Part shown: one piece after another, positions 26,252-35,031 of the stretch
Position numbering within the stretch: position 1 is the stretch's first letter
Layout of the letters: each line of letters begins with the position of its first letter
Origin: Achromobacter deleyi
GTDB taxonomy: Bacteria; Pseudomonadota; Gammaproteobacteria; Burkholderiales; Burkholderiaceae_B
Direction of reading: 5' to 3'
Length of the DNA: 64,000 nucleotides
Assembly: GCF_016127315.1 (NCBI RefSeq)
Contig: NZ_CP065997.1
Location: forward strand, 4,650,001 to 4,714,000
The notes under the pieces: generated by a model
Seen by the model: the letters and a program-made list of their open reading frames with translations, nothing else
Told to the model about the DNA's origin: nothing
Databases searched by the model: none
Program-made: the position numbers and the translations under genes

Positions 26252-27085
26252 TCAGCCGGCTGCCTGCCGTTCCGTCATGTAGCGCCCCGGCGACGTCCCC
26301 AGCGCCTTGCGAAACATGGTGACGAAGCCGCCGGCGCTTTCATAGCCCAGTTCATCGGCCACCTGCTGCACCGAGGCGCCGGTGCCGAGCCACTTCACCG
26401 CCAGCATCAGGTGCAGTTGCTGGCGCCAGCGGCCGAAGCTCATGCCGGTCTGCTGCGTCAGCAGGCGCGCCAGGGTGCGTTCGCTCAGGCCCACGCGCCG
26501 CGCCCAGCTCTGCATGGTGCCGCGGTCGGCGGGATGGTCCATGATGGCCTGCGCGATCTTGCGCAGGCGGGGATCGGACGGCATGGGCAGGTGCAGGGTG
26601 CCAAGCGGCGCCGACGCCAGTTCGTGCAGCAGCAGCGAGACCAGGTGCATGGCGGGGCCGTCTTCGGGATACAGCAGCGGCAGCTGGGCCGAGCGGATCA
26701 CCAGTTCGCGCAGCAGCGCGGTGGTCGACACCGCGCAGCAGGTGGCGGGCAGGTCGGTCGCGACCGCGGGATCGACGAAGGCGACGTAGACCTCGATGGT
26801 GCCGGCGGCGGTGATCTTGTGCAGCACGTCGCCGGGGACCCACAGCGCGCTCTGCGGCGGCACCAGCCACAGGGCGCCTTCGAGCTCGCAGGTGAGCACG
26901 CCGCGCAGCAGCAGCATCAGTTGCGCCTTGCGATGGCGGTGGAAGTCCTTTTCGAGCCGGTCCAGTCCGTGCAGGTCCAGGCTGGCCACGTCGATGCCGG
27001 TGGTGCCCATGGTGACGACGGGGCGCGGCACCAGGTCGGGCTCGATCCATTCCGGGGGGTCGGCGAGGTCAGTGAGGACGGGCAT
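26252..27085 (-). CDS. AraC-family regulator with N-terminal cupin
   Basis: This 277-residue protein has the cupin sensor half (FHRHRKAQLMLLLRGVLTCEL, LWVPGDVLHKI) and the C-terminal helix-turn-helix pair (MQSWARRVGLSERTLARLLTQQTG; QQVADELGYESAGGFVTMFRKALG). This is the NimR/YeaM-like branch. The divergent gene at 27219 encodes an O-methyltransferase, 133 bp away, and is its likely target. Confidence 0.87.
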   Translation of the reverse strand: MPVLTDLADPPEWIEPDLVPRPVVTMGTTGIDVASLDLHGLDRLEKDFHRHRKAQLMLLLRGVLTCELEGALWLVPPQSALWVPGDVLHKITAAGTIEVYVAFVDPAVATDLPATCCAVSTTALLRELVIRSAQLPLLYPEDGPAMHLVSLLLHELASAPLGTLHLPMPSDPRLRKIAQAIMDHPADRGTMQSWARRVGLSERTLARLLTQQTGMSFGRWRQQLHLMLAVKWLGTGASVQQVADELGYESAGGFVTMFRKALGTSPGRYMTERQAAG

Positions 27086-27218
27086 GGCGGTGATCGCGCG
27101 GATTGGCAGGAATTCGGAATTTGTTGGCGTAGTTTACCAATGCTGCCAGATCCAAGGCTTCCTACCATGGCGGCACGGCGGCGCGATTTGCCACCGTTCA
27201 TTGCCAAAGGAAGCAATC

Positions 27219-27923
27219 ATGGATTCACTGAGCAGCGGGCGCGTCGCCCAAACCCTGCAACGCCTGTTGGCCGAGGCGGAGATCGCCGACAAGGGCCTGA
27301 TGGACCAGTTCGAAGGCGGCATTGCCGCCATTTCCGAGCAGGCCTATGCCGACATCATCGCCGACATGGTGGCCGAGGAAAGGCGCGATCTGCGTGGGGT
27401 GTATCGCGGCTATGTCGGCAATTTCCTCAACGTCGCGCCGCGATACGGCCGCTTCCTCTACCAGTGCGCGCGGGCGCGGCGGGCCACGCGCATCGTCGAG
27501 TTCGGCACGTCGATGGGCATCTCCACGATCTACCTGGCCGCGGCGTTGCGCGACATGGGCGGCGGGCAGGTGATCGGCACCGAACTGGAGCCGGAAAAAG
27601 CGGCACGGGCCCGCGCCAACCTGGAGGCCGCCGGCCTGGCGGACCTGGTGGATATCCGCGTTGGCGATGCCCGCGAGACGCTGGCGCACCTGGATGGCGA
27701 GATCGACCTGGTGCTGCTGGACGGCGCCTTCAGCCTCTACCTGCCAGTGCTCAAGCTGCTCGAGCCGCACTTGCGCGGCGGCACGCCGATCCTGGCGGAG
27801 AATGCCTGGGAACACGGCAACGACTACCTCGATTACGTGCGCGATCCGGCCAACGGTTATCTGTCCCAGCCGCTGCCGGTCACCGAGGGCCGCGGCAACG
27901 AATTCACGATCGCGACGCGATGA
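27219..27923 (+). CDS. Class I SAM-dependent O-methyltransferase
   Basis: This 234-residue protein has the SAM-binding loop IVEFGTSMGISTIYLA, the acidic GTELEP after beta-2 and VRVGDARETL-like motif DIRVGDARETL. The later IDLVLLDGAFSLYLPVL is the family's metal or substrate region, where many catechol O-methyltransferases have a DxDK. AAAGGAAG precedes the ATG. It overlaps the siderophore-interacting-protein gene by 4 bp, so both form an operon under the divergent AraC regulator. Confidence 0.85.
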   Translation: MDSLSSGRVAQTLQRLLAEAEIADKGLMDQFEGGIAAISEQAYADIIADMVAEERRDLRGVYRGYVGNFLNVAPRYGRFLYQCARARRATRIVEFGTSMGISTIYLAAALRDMGGGQVIGTELEPEKAARARANLEAAGLADLVDIRVGDARETLAHLDGEIDLVLLDGAFSLYLPVLKLLEPHLRGGTPILAENAWEHGNDYLDYVRDPANGYLSQPLPVTEGRGNEFTIATR

Positions 27924-28657
27924 ACGGGGAGCGCACGCAGATGATGAATCCCCCCCAAGGCCGGATGAGCCGCGCCTTCACCCGGCTGTTCATGAAGCCG
28001 ACGCGCATCATGGCGGCCGAAACCCTGGCGGGCGGCATGCGCCTGCTGACGCTGCAAAGCCCGGCGTTCCGCGAGGCGCGCTGGGTGCCGGGGCAGAAAG
28101 TGCAGATCGCGATGGGATCGGCCTTTGTGGCCAGGACCTATACGCCGATCGACTGGGACGCGGCGCGGGGGCGCACCCGCATCGTGACGTATTCGCATGG
28201 CGGCGGCCCGGGCAGCGCCTGGGCCGAACGCGCCGAGCCGGGAGAGGAATGCGATGTGCTCGGTCCGCGCGCATCGCTCAACCTCGGACGCATCGAGGGG
28301 GGCTGCGTGTTGCTGGGCGACGAGACCTCGGTGGGCGTGGCCTGCGCCCTTGGCCATGGCGCCAGCGATGGCATGCATTGCCTGCTCGAGGTCCATGCGG
28401 TGGCCGCGGTCCGTGATGTGCTGGCGCGGCTCGGGCGGGATGACGTCGAGCTGTTCGGCCGCCAGGCCGGCGACGCGCATCTCGACGAGATCGAGCGGCG
28501 CCTGCCGACGCTGGCGGCGGCGGGCGCGACCTTCATCCTGACGGGCCGGGCCTCGACCATCCAGCGCCAGCGGCGGGCGTTGAAGGCGCTGGGCGTGGCC
28601 TCGGGACGCATCATGGCCAAGGCTTACTGGGCGCCGGGCAAGACGGGGCTGGACTGA
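27920..28657 (+). CDS. Siderophore-interacting protein (FAD-dependent ferric reductase family)
   Basis: The protein has 245 residues. VPGQKVQIAM and ARTYTPIDWD form the FAD-binding RxYT-type motif of ViuB/YqjH-like proteins, and VLLGDETSVGVACAL is the SIP C-terminal nucleotide-binding region. Relatives reduce Fe(III)-siderophores with NAD(P)H in the cytoplasm. The start is ambiguous: ATG at 27920 overlaps the previous stop (ATGA), while ATG at 27941 has GGGGAG about 10 bp upstream. Pairing with an O-methyltransferase is unusual for this family. Confidence 0.83.
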   Translation: MNGERTQMMNPPQGRMSRAFTRLFMKPTRIMAAETLAGGMRLLTLQSPAFREARWVPGQKVQIAMGSAFVARTYTPIDWDAARGRTRIVTYSHGGGPGSAWAERAEPGEECDVLGPRASLNLGRIEGGCVLLGDETSVGVACALGHGASDGMHCLLEVHAVAAVRDVLARLGRDDVELFGRQAGDAHLDEIERRLPTLAAAGATFILTGRASTIQRQRRALKALGVASGRIMAKAYWAPGKTGLD

Positions 28658-28707
28658 CGCGGCGGCGTCACCGGACTTGCCTATACTTTGCTTTTTGGCG
28701 GTTCGAT

Positions 28708-29454
28708 ATGGCGTTGTTGCGTTTCCTGCTGCTGACCTTGGCGCTGTCGTTGGCCGCGCCCGCCGCGGCGCTTGCCGGCACGGCGGACAAGCCCGTGCGC
28801 GTCGCCGTGTATCGCGGGCCGGCCTCCTGCGACCACTGCGCGACGGCGGCGCGGCGCGCGATCGAGAAGACCGACGCGCGTTATCAGGTCGACTTTGTCG
28901 GCCCCGATGAGCCGATCGACATCTCCGACGCCAGCCTGGCGCGCTACGACGTGTATGTGCAGCCGGGCGGCGGGCAGGACATCCCGGCGGCGCTGGACAG
29001 CCTGGGCCAGGCGCGGGTGGACGCGATCCGGCGCTTTGTCGCGCGCGGCGGGCGCTATCTCGGGTTGTGCATGGGCGCCTATCTGGCCGACGCGTCCAAC
29101 CTGGGCCTGATCGCGCAGGACCTGGATTCGGAAGTTGGACGTCCCGGCTTTCCGGTCAAGACCATCGAGGACGCGGCCGTCGCCGTGCGCTGGGCGGGGA
29201 CGCCAGACAGTGTCTTCTTCCAGGATGGCCCCTATCTGCGGCCGCAACCCGGCGATGCGCGCTTTCACGCCATCGCCAGCTACGAGAACGGCGACCTGGC
29301 CGCGGCCCGTTATTCGTTCGAGCGTGGTCTGGTAGTGCTGAGCGGCCCGCATCCGGAAGCCGCGAAATCCTGGTTCGTGGACGCGGGCATCCCGTTGGAC
29401 GAGATGCCCGAGCGCGACCTGTTCAAGGACCTGCTGGACCAGCTCGACCTGTAG
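28708..29454 (+). CDS. Exported protein with biotin-protein-ligase-N-like (class I amidotransferase-fold) domain
   Basis: The 248-residue protein has a signal peptide (LLLTLALSLAAPAAALA, cleaved near residue 23). It then has VRVAVYRGPASCDHCATA, QPGGGQDIP and the nucleophile-elbow LGLCMGAYLA, which match the BPL_N family fold. ENGDLAAARYSFERGLVVLSGPHPE supplies the C-terminal conserved part with the H of GPHPE. The fold resembles class I glutamine amidotransferases, but the biological role of the exported members is not known to me. Confidence 0.75.
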   Translation: MALLRFLLLTLALSLAAPAAALAGTADKPVRVAVYRGPASCDHCATAARRAIEKTDARYQVDFVGPDEPIDISDASLARYDVYVQPGGGQDIPAALDSLGQARVDAIRRFVARGGRYLGLCMGAYLADASNLGLIAQDLDSEVGRPGFPVKTIEDAAVAVRWAGTPDSVFFQDGPYLRPQPGDARFHAIASYENGDLAAARYSFERGLVVLSGPHPEAAKSWFVDAGIPLDEMPERDLFKDLLDQLDL

Positions 29455-29466
29455 GGCCGCTGCGTG

Positions 29467-31005
29467 TCAGGCGCCGTCATCCGAGCGGCGCAGCACGAAG
29501 CCGTCGGGGCGCACCAGCACCGTACCGGTGTCCGCCAGGCCCGTCAGGCCACGCCAATCGTCATCGACGAACACGAAGTCGCGGCCCGCGGCCAGCACGC
29601 GGGGCGTGGCCGGATCGAGGCTGGCGCCGTTCGAAGCCGCCACCGGGGCCGCCGGACCCGCCAGCAGGACGAAGCTGTCGCCGAACAGGTCGAGCGTGGA
29701 GAGCCGTTCGGCGCCGCGCAGGATCCAGGCGTGCGGGAAACGCGTCCCGGTCTGGGCCCGCAGCATATCGACAGCGGCCGGCGGTTCCGCATGCGCCGGT
29801 GCGCCGGCTTGCGGATAGCGGTGCCGCAGGATCAGGGCGGCCGGGTCGATCAGGTCGGGGAAGAGGTCTCGATTGCGATCGGTCTGGATGCCGAAGCGGG
29901 CGTCGAAATCGGTGCGCAGCAGCGCCTGGCGGCCATTGCGCAACGCCAGCGGACGCCGCTCGGCGTCATAGCTGTCCAGCAGCGTCGGCGCGGCTTCGCC
30001 GCGGGCGACGGCGGCGAGTTTCCAGGCCAGGTTGTGGGCGTCGGCAATGCCGGTGGTGGCGTTGAAGCCGCCCCAGGGCGGCATCAGGTGGGCCGCATCG
30101 CCGCACAGGAAGGCGCGTCCCGAGCGGTAGGCGTTGGCGACGGATACGCCGGTGTTCCAGGCGCCATGCTGCAGGATCCGGACCTCGAGATCGTCCAGCC
30201 CGATCGCCGCGCGCACCAATCCCGGCAGGGCGCCGTCGGCGGGTGGGCCCCGGGCCGGATCGTATTCCAGGTGGAACGACCATCTGTCGGTGTTGTTCAT
30301 CGCCAGGAACAGGCCGCGCACCGTGTCGTTGGCGATTTCGCATTGGCTGAAGGTGCGGCCTTCGACGACGCGGGCCAGGTCGGCCGCGAAGAAGATGTTG
30401 ACCAGATGCTGGGGCGCGGGCGTTTCGGTCCGGCCGATGCCCAGTTGCCGGCGGATGGCGCTGCGGCCGCCGTCGGCGCCGATCAGCCAGTTCGCCTCGA
30501 TCGCCGATTCATGGCCGTCCGGGCCGCGCACGCGGGCGCCGACGCTGGCGCCAGAAGCGTCGAACGCCACCAGTTCATGGCCAAAGCGCACGTCGCCGCC
30601 ACGCGCTTGCAGGGCCTGGCGCAGCACGGGTTCGATCCAGGTCTGCGGGCAGGCGACGAAGCCGGTGGGCGAGGCGCCGGCCGCGGCCATTTTCGCGCGC
30701 ATGGCTGGGATGTCGATGATGGCCTGCGCATCCACCAGGGTGGCGCCGCGGCGCGCGCCGCCGAACGCGCCTTGCTTCCAGGCGCCGTCGGCCGCCGCGC
30801 GCACGGCGTCCTCCAGGCCGACCTGGCGGAACAGTTCCATGGTGCGGGTGTGGATGCCGCGGGCGCGGGGCAGGGGCGAGACGCCCTGTTGCTTTTCGAC
30901 GAGGATGAACGGCACGCCCAGCCGTTGCAGGAACAGGCCGGCGCTGAGGCCGACCAGCCCGCCGCCCACGATCAGGACGGCGGTGCGCGAGGGGGAAGCA
31001 CGCAT
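29467..31005 (-). CDS. FAD-dependent aromatic-type monooxygenase
   Basis: This 512-residue flavoprotein monooxygenase has the N-terminal GXGXXG motif (VLIVGGGLVGLSAGLFL), the DG motif WLIGADGGRSAIRRQLG and the GD motif FLCGDAAHLMPPWGGFNAT. These place it in group A (PheA/TfdB-like). A C-terminal thioredoxin-like extension begins near residue 400. It probably hydroxylates a phenolic or polyketide-like compound with NAD(P)H. It is divergent from a TetR-family gene with tetO-like sites in the 66-bp gap, so it should be TetR-controlled. Confidence 0.86.
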   Translation of the reverse strand: MRASPSRTAVLIVGGGLVGLSAGLFLQRLGVPFILVEKQQGVSPLPRARGIHTRTMELFRQVGLEDAVRAAADGAWKQGAFGGARRGATLVDAQAIIDIPAMRAKMAAAGASPTGFVACPQTWIEPVLRQALQARGGDVRFGHELVAFDASGASVGARVRGPDGHESAIEANWLIGADGGRSAIRRQLGIGRTETPAPQHLVNIFFAADLARVVEGRTFSQCEIANDTVRGLFLAMNNTDRWSFHLEYDPARGPPADGALPGLVRAAIGLDDLEVRILQHGAWNTGVSVANAYRSGRAFLCGDAAHLMPPWGGFNATTGIADAHNLAWKLAAVARGEAAPTLLDSYDAERRPLALRNGRQALLRTDFDARFGIQTDRNRDLFPDLIDPAALILRHRYPQAGAPAHAEPPAAVDMLRAQTGTRFPHAWILRGAERLSTLDLFGDSFVLLAGPAAPVAASNGASLDPATPRVLAAGRDFVFVDDDWRGLTGLADTGTVLVRPDGFVLRRSDDGA

Positions 31006-31026
31006 GGAACACCTTTCTTGGGTAAA

Positions 31027-31062
31027 ATCTATCACTGATAATTTAATCTATCACTGCTAGAT
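31027..31062. promoter_or_regulatory. Pair of tetO-like operators between the monooxygenase and tetR-type genes
   Basis: ATCTATCACTG occurs twice, at 31027-31037 and 31046-31056, 19 bp apart. The first is part of TATCA-C-TGATA (31030-31040), which matches the core of classical tet operators. The second lies in ATCTA-N7-TAGAT (31046-31062). The position between divergent start codons fits repression of both genes. Confidence 0.65.
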
Positions 31063-31071
31063 AAATCAACC

Positions 31072-31662
31072 ATGGCGAAAATCCGCAGGGAACAGGTGGT
31101 GGAGGTGGCGCTAGATCTGCTGGACGAGGTGGGCCTGGATGGCCTCTCGACCCGGCGGCTGGCGCAGCAGCTGGGGGTCGAGTCGGCGACGCTCTACTGG
31201 CACTTCCGCGACAAGTCGGTGCTGCTGGGCGAGATGGCGTCGGCCGTGCTGGCGCGGCATCACACGCTGGCGGTGCCTGCCGACGCACTGCAGTGGCCCG
31301 CCTGGTTCGCCGACAACATGCGCAGCTTGCGCCGCGCCTTGCTGGCCTATCGGGATGGCGCGCGCCTGCACGCTGGCACGGTGCCGGGGCCGGGCGATCG
31401 GGCGGGCATCGAGCGCAAGGTCGCCTACCTGGTCGGCGCCGGCTTCACCCGGGAGCAGGCGGGCATGGCCTTGTTCGCCGCCGGGCAGTACACGCTGGGC
31501 TGCGTGCTCGAGGAACAGGCGCGCAGCGTGGTCACGGCGGGCGAGGGCGAGGTGACCGATGCGGGCGCGCCGGCCGGCGCCCTGGATGCCGAGGCGGCCT
31601 TCGAATTCGGACTCGGCGTGATCGTCGACGGCCTGCGCGGCCGGTTGGGCGCTGCCGGCTAA
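31072..31662 (+). CDS. TetR-family repressor with TetR_C (tetracycline-repressor-type) domain
   Basis: The 196-residue protein has the helix-turn-helix RREQVVEVALDLLDEVGLDGLSTRRLAQQLGVESATLYWHF, nearly the TetR class consensus, followed by DKSVLLGEMASAVLARHH and a C-terminal domain like that of tetracycline repressors (RDGARLHAGTVPG, GFTREQAGMALFAAGQYTLGCVLEEQA). It lies between two FAD monooxygenase genes and has two tetO-like sites upstream, so an aromatic or polyketide ligand is likely. Its stop codon lies in a short tandem repeat. Confidence 0.9.
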   Translation: MAKIRREQVVEVALDLLDEVGLDGLSTRRLAQQLGVESATLYWHFRDKSVLLGEMASAVLARHHTLAVPADALQWPAWFADNMRSLRRALLAYRDGARLHAGTVPGPGDRAGIERKVAYLVGAGFTREQAGMALFAAGQYTLGCVLEEQARSVVTAGEGEVTDAGAPAGALDAEAAFEFGLGVIVDGLRGRLGAAG

Positions 31663-31701
31663 GGCGCGGCCGGCTAAGGCGCTGCCGGCTAAGGCACGGC
31701 C
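31657..31701. repeat. Three tandem copies of a 15-bp repeat across the tetR stop codon
   Basis: GGCTAAGGCGCGGCC, GGCTAAGGCGCTGCC and GGCTAAGGCACGGCC follow each other from 31657 with 15-bp period. The first copy contains the TAA that ends the tetR-type gene. A more degenerate copy may precede it. Confidence 0.75.
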
Positions 31702-31924
31702 GGCCCGGTCGCGTTTGTGCGACCCCCGCCGTCAGTGCTACATTCGCCCCGTCGAAAAAGGCAGGCTTGGTTCGGGTAGGCCCAAGCCCTTCCGCTTGCG
31801 GAAGTTCTTATCCTTGCTTCTTTGCAATGAGATACCTCGACGTTCCCGGCGCTTTGGCGTCTCGGGTTCGTCCGAGTGTGTTCGTTGTTCGACGGCTCCG
31901 GCGAATCCTGTTCGGAGCAATCCC

Positions 31925-33439
31925 ATGATTCATGATGTGTTGATCGCTGGCGCCGGTCCGGTGGGCCTGTGGCTTGCCTGCGAGCTGCGCCTGGCGGGCG
32001 TCGGCGTGCTTGTGCTGGAGCAGGCGCAGGACCCGGATTCGCCGTTGAAGCACGCGCCGTTCGGCCTGCGCGGGCTGTCGGTGCCCACGGTGGAAGCGCT
32101 GTACCGGCGCGGCCTGCTGGACGCCGTCGCGCAGGCGGCGGGGCCAGGCCCCGCGCCGGGTCGGCAGGGCGGTCATTTCGCTGGCATCGCCTTCGATCCC
32201 GCCGACGTCGATCGCGCGCGCTGGCCCTATCGGCTGCCCAACCCGGCCGATGCCACGTTGCCGGTCACCATGGCCTCGCTGGAAACCGTGTTGGCGGCGC
32301 GCGCCCGCAGCCTCGGCGCGGGGATCCTGCGCGGCCGGCGGGTCCATGACCTGGTGCAATCGGACGAAGGCGTCAGCGTGCAAGCGGGCGGCGAGACGTT
32401 CCGCGGCCGCTGGCTGGTCGGCTGCGACGGCGGCCGCAGCCAGGTGCGCAAGCTCGCGGGCATGGCGTTCGAGGGCACCGAGCCCGAGTTCACCGGTTAT
32501 TCGATCCAGGTCGACATCGCCGAGGCGGACGGGCTGGGCCCCGGCCGTCACTACACGCCCGCGGGGATGTATTTCCAATCCCGGCCCGGCACCATCGCGA
32601 TGGCCTGGTTCGATGGCGGCGCCAGCCATCGGACGCGGCCGCTCACGCTCGAGCACGTGCAGGCGGTGCTGCGCCAGGTCTCCGGCACCGGCGTGACGTT
32701 GCGGGCGCTGCATCAGGTCGCGACCTGGACGGATCGCGCGCGCCAGGCGCCGTCCTACCGGCAGGGTCGCGTACTGTTGGCCGGAGACGCCGCGCACGTG
32801 CATTCGCCGCTGGGCGGCCAGGGCCTCAATCTGGGCCTGGGCGACGCGATGAACCTGGGCTGGAAACTGGCCGCCACGATTCGCGGCGATGCGCCGGCTG
32901 GGTTGCTCGACAGCTATACGATCGAACGGCATCCGCTGGGCGCGCAGGGGCTGGCGTGGTCGCGCGCGCAGGTCGCCTTGATGCGGCCGGAGCCGGCGTC
33001 GCGCGCGCTCGCGGCGATCATGCGCGACCTGCTCGCCACCCGCGATGGCGCGACCCATTTCGCCGAACGCCTGTGGGGCGTGACGCAACGCTGCGCGCTC
33101 GACGGGCATCCGCTGGCCGGCCGCAGCGCGCCGGACTTCTCCTGGCCCGACGGCACGCGGCTCGGCGCGCGCATGCATGACGGCGCGGGATGGCTGCTGG
33201 ATTTCACGGCAAGCGCAACGTTGCGGGCGACGGCCGCGCGCTGGCGCGGCCGGATTCGCTATGTGGCGGGCGCACCCACGGAATCGCTGGGCTTGCGCGC
33301 GGTGCTGGTGCGGCCCGATGGCGTGGTGGCCTGGGCGGCAGAAGATGAGTCCGATTTCGTCGAGCTGGCCGCGTGCGCTGGACGATGGTTCGGCAGGCCC
33401 GACGACGCATCATCGCGCGGTGACGACGATACGCAGTGA
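31925..33439 (+). CDS. FAD-dependent monooxygenase, rifampicin-monooxygenase (Rox)-like group
   Basis: This 504-residue flavoprotein opens MIHDVLIAGAGPVGLWLACELRLAGV, then has the DG motif WLVGCDGGRSQVRKLAGMAF and the GD motif VLLAGDAAHVHSPLGGQGLNLGLGDAMNLGWKLAA. It ends with AVLVRPDGVVAWAAEDE. The pattern resembles the Rox-type antibiotic-inactivating and aromatic polyketide hydroxylases. It follows the TetR gene in the same direction after about 260 bp. A role in modifying aromatic antibiotics or natural products is inference; a catabolic role is equally possible. Confidence 0.85.
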   Translation: MIHDVLIAGAGPVGLWLACELRLAGVGVLVLEQAQDPDSPLKHAPFGLRGLSVPTVEALYRRGLLDAVAQAAGPGPAPGRQGGHFAGIAFDPADVDRARWPYRLPNPADATLPVTMASLETVLAARARSLGAGILRGRRVHDLVQSDEGVSVQAGGETFRGRWLVGCDGGRSQVRKLAGMAFEGTEPEFTGYSIQVDIAEADGLGPGRHYTPAGMYFQSRPGTIAMAWFDGGASHRTRPLTLEHVQAVLRQVSGTGVTLRALHQVATWTDRARQAPSYRQGRVLLAGDAAHVHSPLGGQGLNLGLGDAMNLGWKLAATIRGDAPAGLLDSYTIERHPLGAQGLAWSRAQVALMRPEPASRALAAIMRDLLATRDGATHFAERLWGVTQRCALDGHPLAGRSAPDFSWPDGTRLGARMHDGAGWLLDFTASATLRATAARWRGRIRYVAGAPTESLGLRAVLVRPDGVVAWAAEDESDFVELAACAGRWFGRPDDASSRGDDDTQ

Positions 33440-33683
33440 TGCAACGCGGGGCGCGTGGGCCCTGCGCCGCGGCCTGGCGGCCTGGTTGACAACGCTCGGC
33501 GAGGCCAGATAATCGAGACCGGTTTTCATTATTCGTTGTAGGTTGTCTTCGCATGCATGCATTCGTGGCCGTGATCGGGCAAGGGTCTTCAATCATCGAG
33601 ACGCGGTCCGCCGATGCGCCGCGCAAGTCCGGCAAGGCCGCGCGCGCGGGCTGTTTCCCGCGTTTCCTTTTCTGGAGCATGCA

Positions 33684-34499
33684 ATGAAGAAGACCCTATC
33701 CCTCGCGATCGCGGCGCTGTCCCTGACCGCCACCGCGCAAGCCCACCAGGTCTGGATCGAACAGCCGGCCGGCAAGCCTCCCGTCATCCGCTTCGGCGAA
33801 TTCGCCGAGAACCTGCGCGAGGCGTCGCCGGGCTACCTGGACAGCTTCGGCAAGATGTCGGCGACCTTGATCACCGCCAAGGGCGAGGCGCCGTTGACGG
33901 TGACCAAGGCGGCCGATGGTTTCACGCTGTCGGGCAAGGTGGACAAGAAGGACGGCCTGGTGGCCGAAAGCCCCATGAGCGCGCTGCGCAAGTTCAAGCA
34001 GGGCGGCGGCGAAGCCCTCGAGACCTGGTTCCAGATGAGCGCGCGTTATGTGCCCACCACCGCCGCCGCGGTGGCGCCCAAGCTGGTCATGGATATCGTG
34101 CCGACCGGTCAGGCGGGTGAATTCCAGGTGGTGCTCAAGGGCCAGCCGCTGCCCAAGGCCAAGCTGGTCGCGATGGTGGACTCCGGCTGGGAACAGACCG
34201 CCTACACCGATGCGCAGGGCAAGGCCCGCTTCGTCCTGCCCTGGAAAACGCAATACGTGCTGCGCGCCATGCATATCGACCGCACGCCGGGCGAGCGCCC
34301 GGCCGCCAATGGCCCCGAGCACTACGACGCCATCGGCTACGTGTCGACCTTGACCTTCGTGAAGCCGGATGGCGTCGCGCCGCTGCCGGCCGCGCCGGTG
34401 CGCCCGCCCAACAAGCTGCCTGCCGCCGCGCCCTCTGCTCCCGCCGCGCCCTCTGCTCCCGCCGCGACCGCTCCGGCCGCGACCGCGCCGGCCAAGTAA
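33684..34499 (+). CDS. Exported DUF4198-type protein
   Basis: The 271-residue protein has a signal peptide (MKKTLSLAIAALSLTATAQA) and the mature start HQVWIEQPAGKPPVIRFGEF, typical of DUF4198/NikM-like periplasmic proteins. The mature N-terminal His is a possible metal ligand. The sequence EFQVVLKGQPLPKAKLVAMVD to YTDAQGKARFVLPWKTQYVLRAMH is the Ig-like core. The C-terminal 35 residues are Ala/Pro-rich and include a duplicated 18-bp unit (34425-34460, AAPSAP twice). Metal transport or sensing is suggested by the family, not shown. Confidence 0.8.
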   Translation: MKKTLSLAIAALSLTATAQAHQVWIEQPAGKPPVIRFGEFAENLREASPGYLDSFGKMSATLITAKGEAPLTVTKAADGFTLSGKVDKKDGLVAESPMSALRKFKQGGGEALETWFQMSARYVPTTAAAVAPKLVMDIVPTGQAGEFQVVLKGQPLPKAKLVAMVDSGWEQTAYTDAQGKARFVLPWKTQYVLRAMHIDRTPGERPAANGPEHYDAIGYVSTLTFVKPDGVAPLPAAPVRPPNKLPAAAPSAPAAPSAPAATAPAATAPAK

Positions 34500-34505
34500 G
34501 CCCGC

Positions 34506-34554
34506 CCGTTCGGCCGCCCGGCGGCGTCGCTCGCCCCGGCGGGCGGCCGAACGG
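34506..34554. repeat. Inverted repeat with 15-bp perfect arms after the DUF4198 gene
   Basis: CCGTTCGGCCGCCCG (34506-34520) is exactly complementary to CGGGCGGCCGAACGG (34540-34554) around a 19-bp loop. No T run follows, so a second hairpin just downstream is the actual terminator. Confidence 0.7.
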
Positions 34555-34569
34555 AACGGGGGATGTGAC

Positions 34570-34594
34570 AGCCGGCATCTCGCCGGCTTTTTTT
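34570..34594 (+). terminator. Rho-independent terminator between DUF4198 and merR-type genes
   Basis: AGCCGGC (34570-34576) pairs with GCCGGCT (34582-34588) and is followed by seven T (34588-34594). The next gene starts at 34607, so its promoter must overlap this region or it depends on read-through. Confidence 0.85.
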
Positions 34595-34606
34595 GACAGG
34601 ACAGGA

Positions 34607-35017
34607 ATGAATATCGGGGAATTGGCCAAACGCACCGGACTGACCCCGTCGCGGATCCGCTTCTACGAAAGCGCCGGCCTGCTCAAGGCGGCGGCGCGTT
34701 GGCTCGATGGCCATTGCACGTATGCGCCCGAGGCGCTGCTGGCGGTGGCGCTCATCACCTCGGCGCAGCAGGTCGGCTTCAGCCTTGACGAAATCCGGCC
34801 GCTGCTGCCATCGGGGCAGGAGACCTGGGATCACGCCAGGCTGTTGGCGGGGCTGCGGCACAAAGTGGCCGAGATCGAGTCGCTGGAGGCGCGGCTGGCC
34901 CACAGCAAGGTGCAACTGATGGCGTTGATGCGGGACGCGGGCACGCGTCCCGATGGCACCGGCCGCGAAGTCAGCGCGCAGCGCGTGCTGGCGCGCGTGA
35001 TGGGCCGGCGCGCGTAG
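34607..35017 (+). CDS. MerR-family transcriptional regulator
   Basis: The 136-residue protein has the MerR winged helix (MNIGELAKRTGLTPSRIRFYESAGLLK, then ALLAVALITSAQQVGFSLDEIRPLL) and a C-terminal coiled coil (KVAEIESLEARLAHSKVQLMALM). The CxC metal-binding cysteines of MerR/CueR are missing, so an organic or redox signal is more likely. The ATG follows CAGGACAGG-type purine sequence and lies only 13 bp after a terminator T run. Confidence 0.87.
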   Translation: MNIGELAKRTGLTPSRIRFYESAGLLKAAARWLDGHCTYAPEALLAVALITSAQQVGFSLDEIRPLLPSGQETWDHARLLAGLRHKVAEIESLEARLAHSKVQLMALMRDAGTRPDGTGREVSAQRVLARVMGRRA

Positions 35018-35031
35018 CATTCGCGCGGCGC

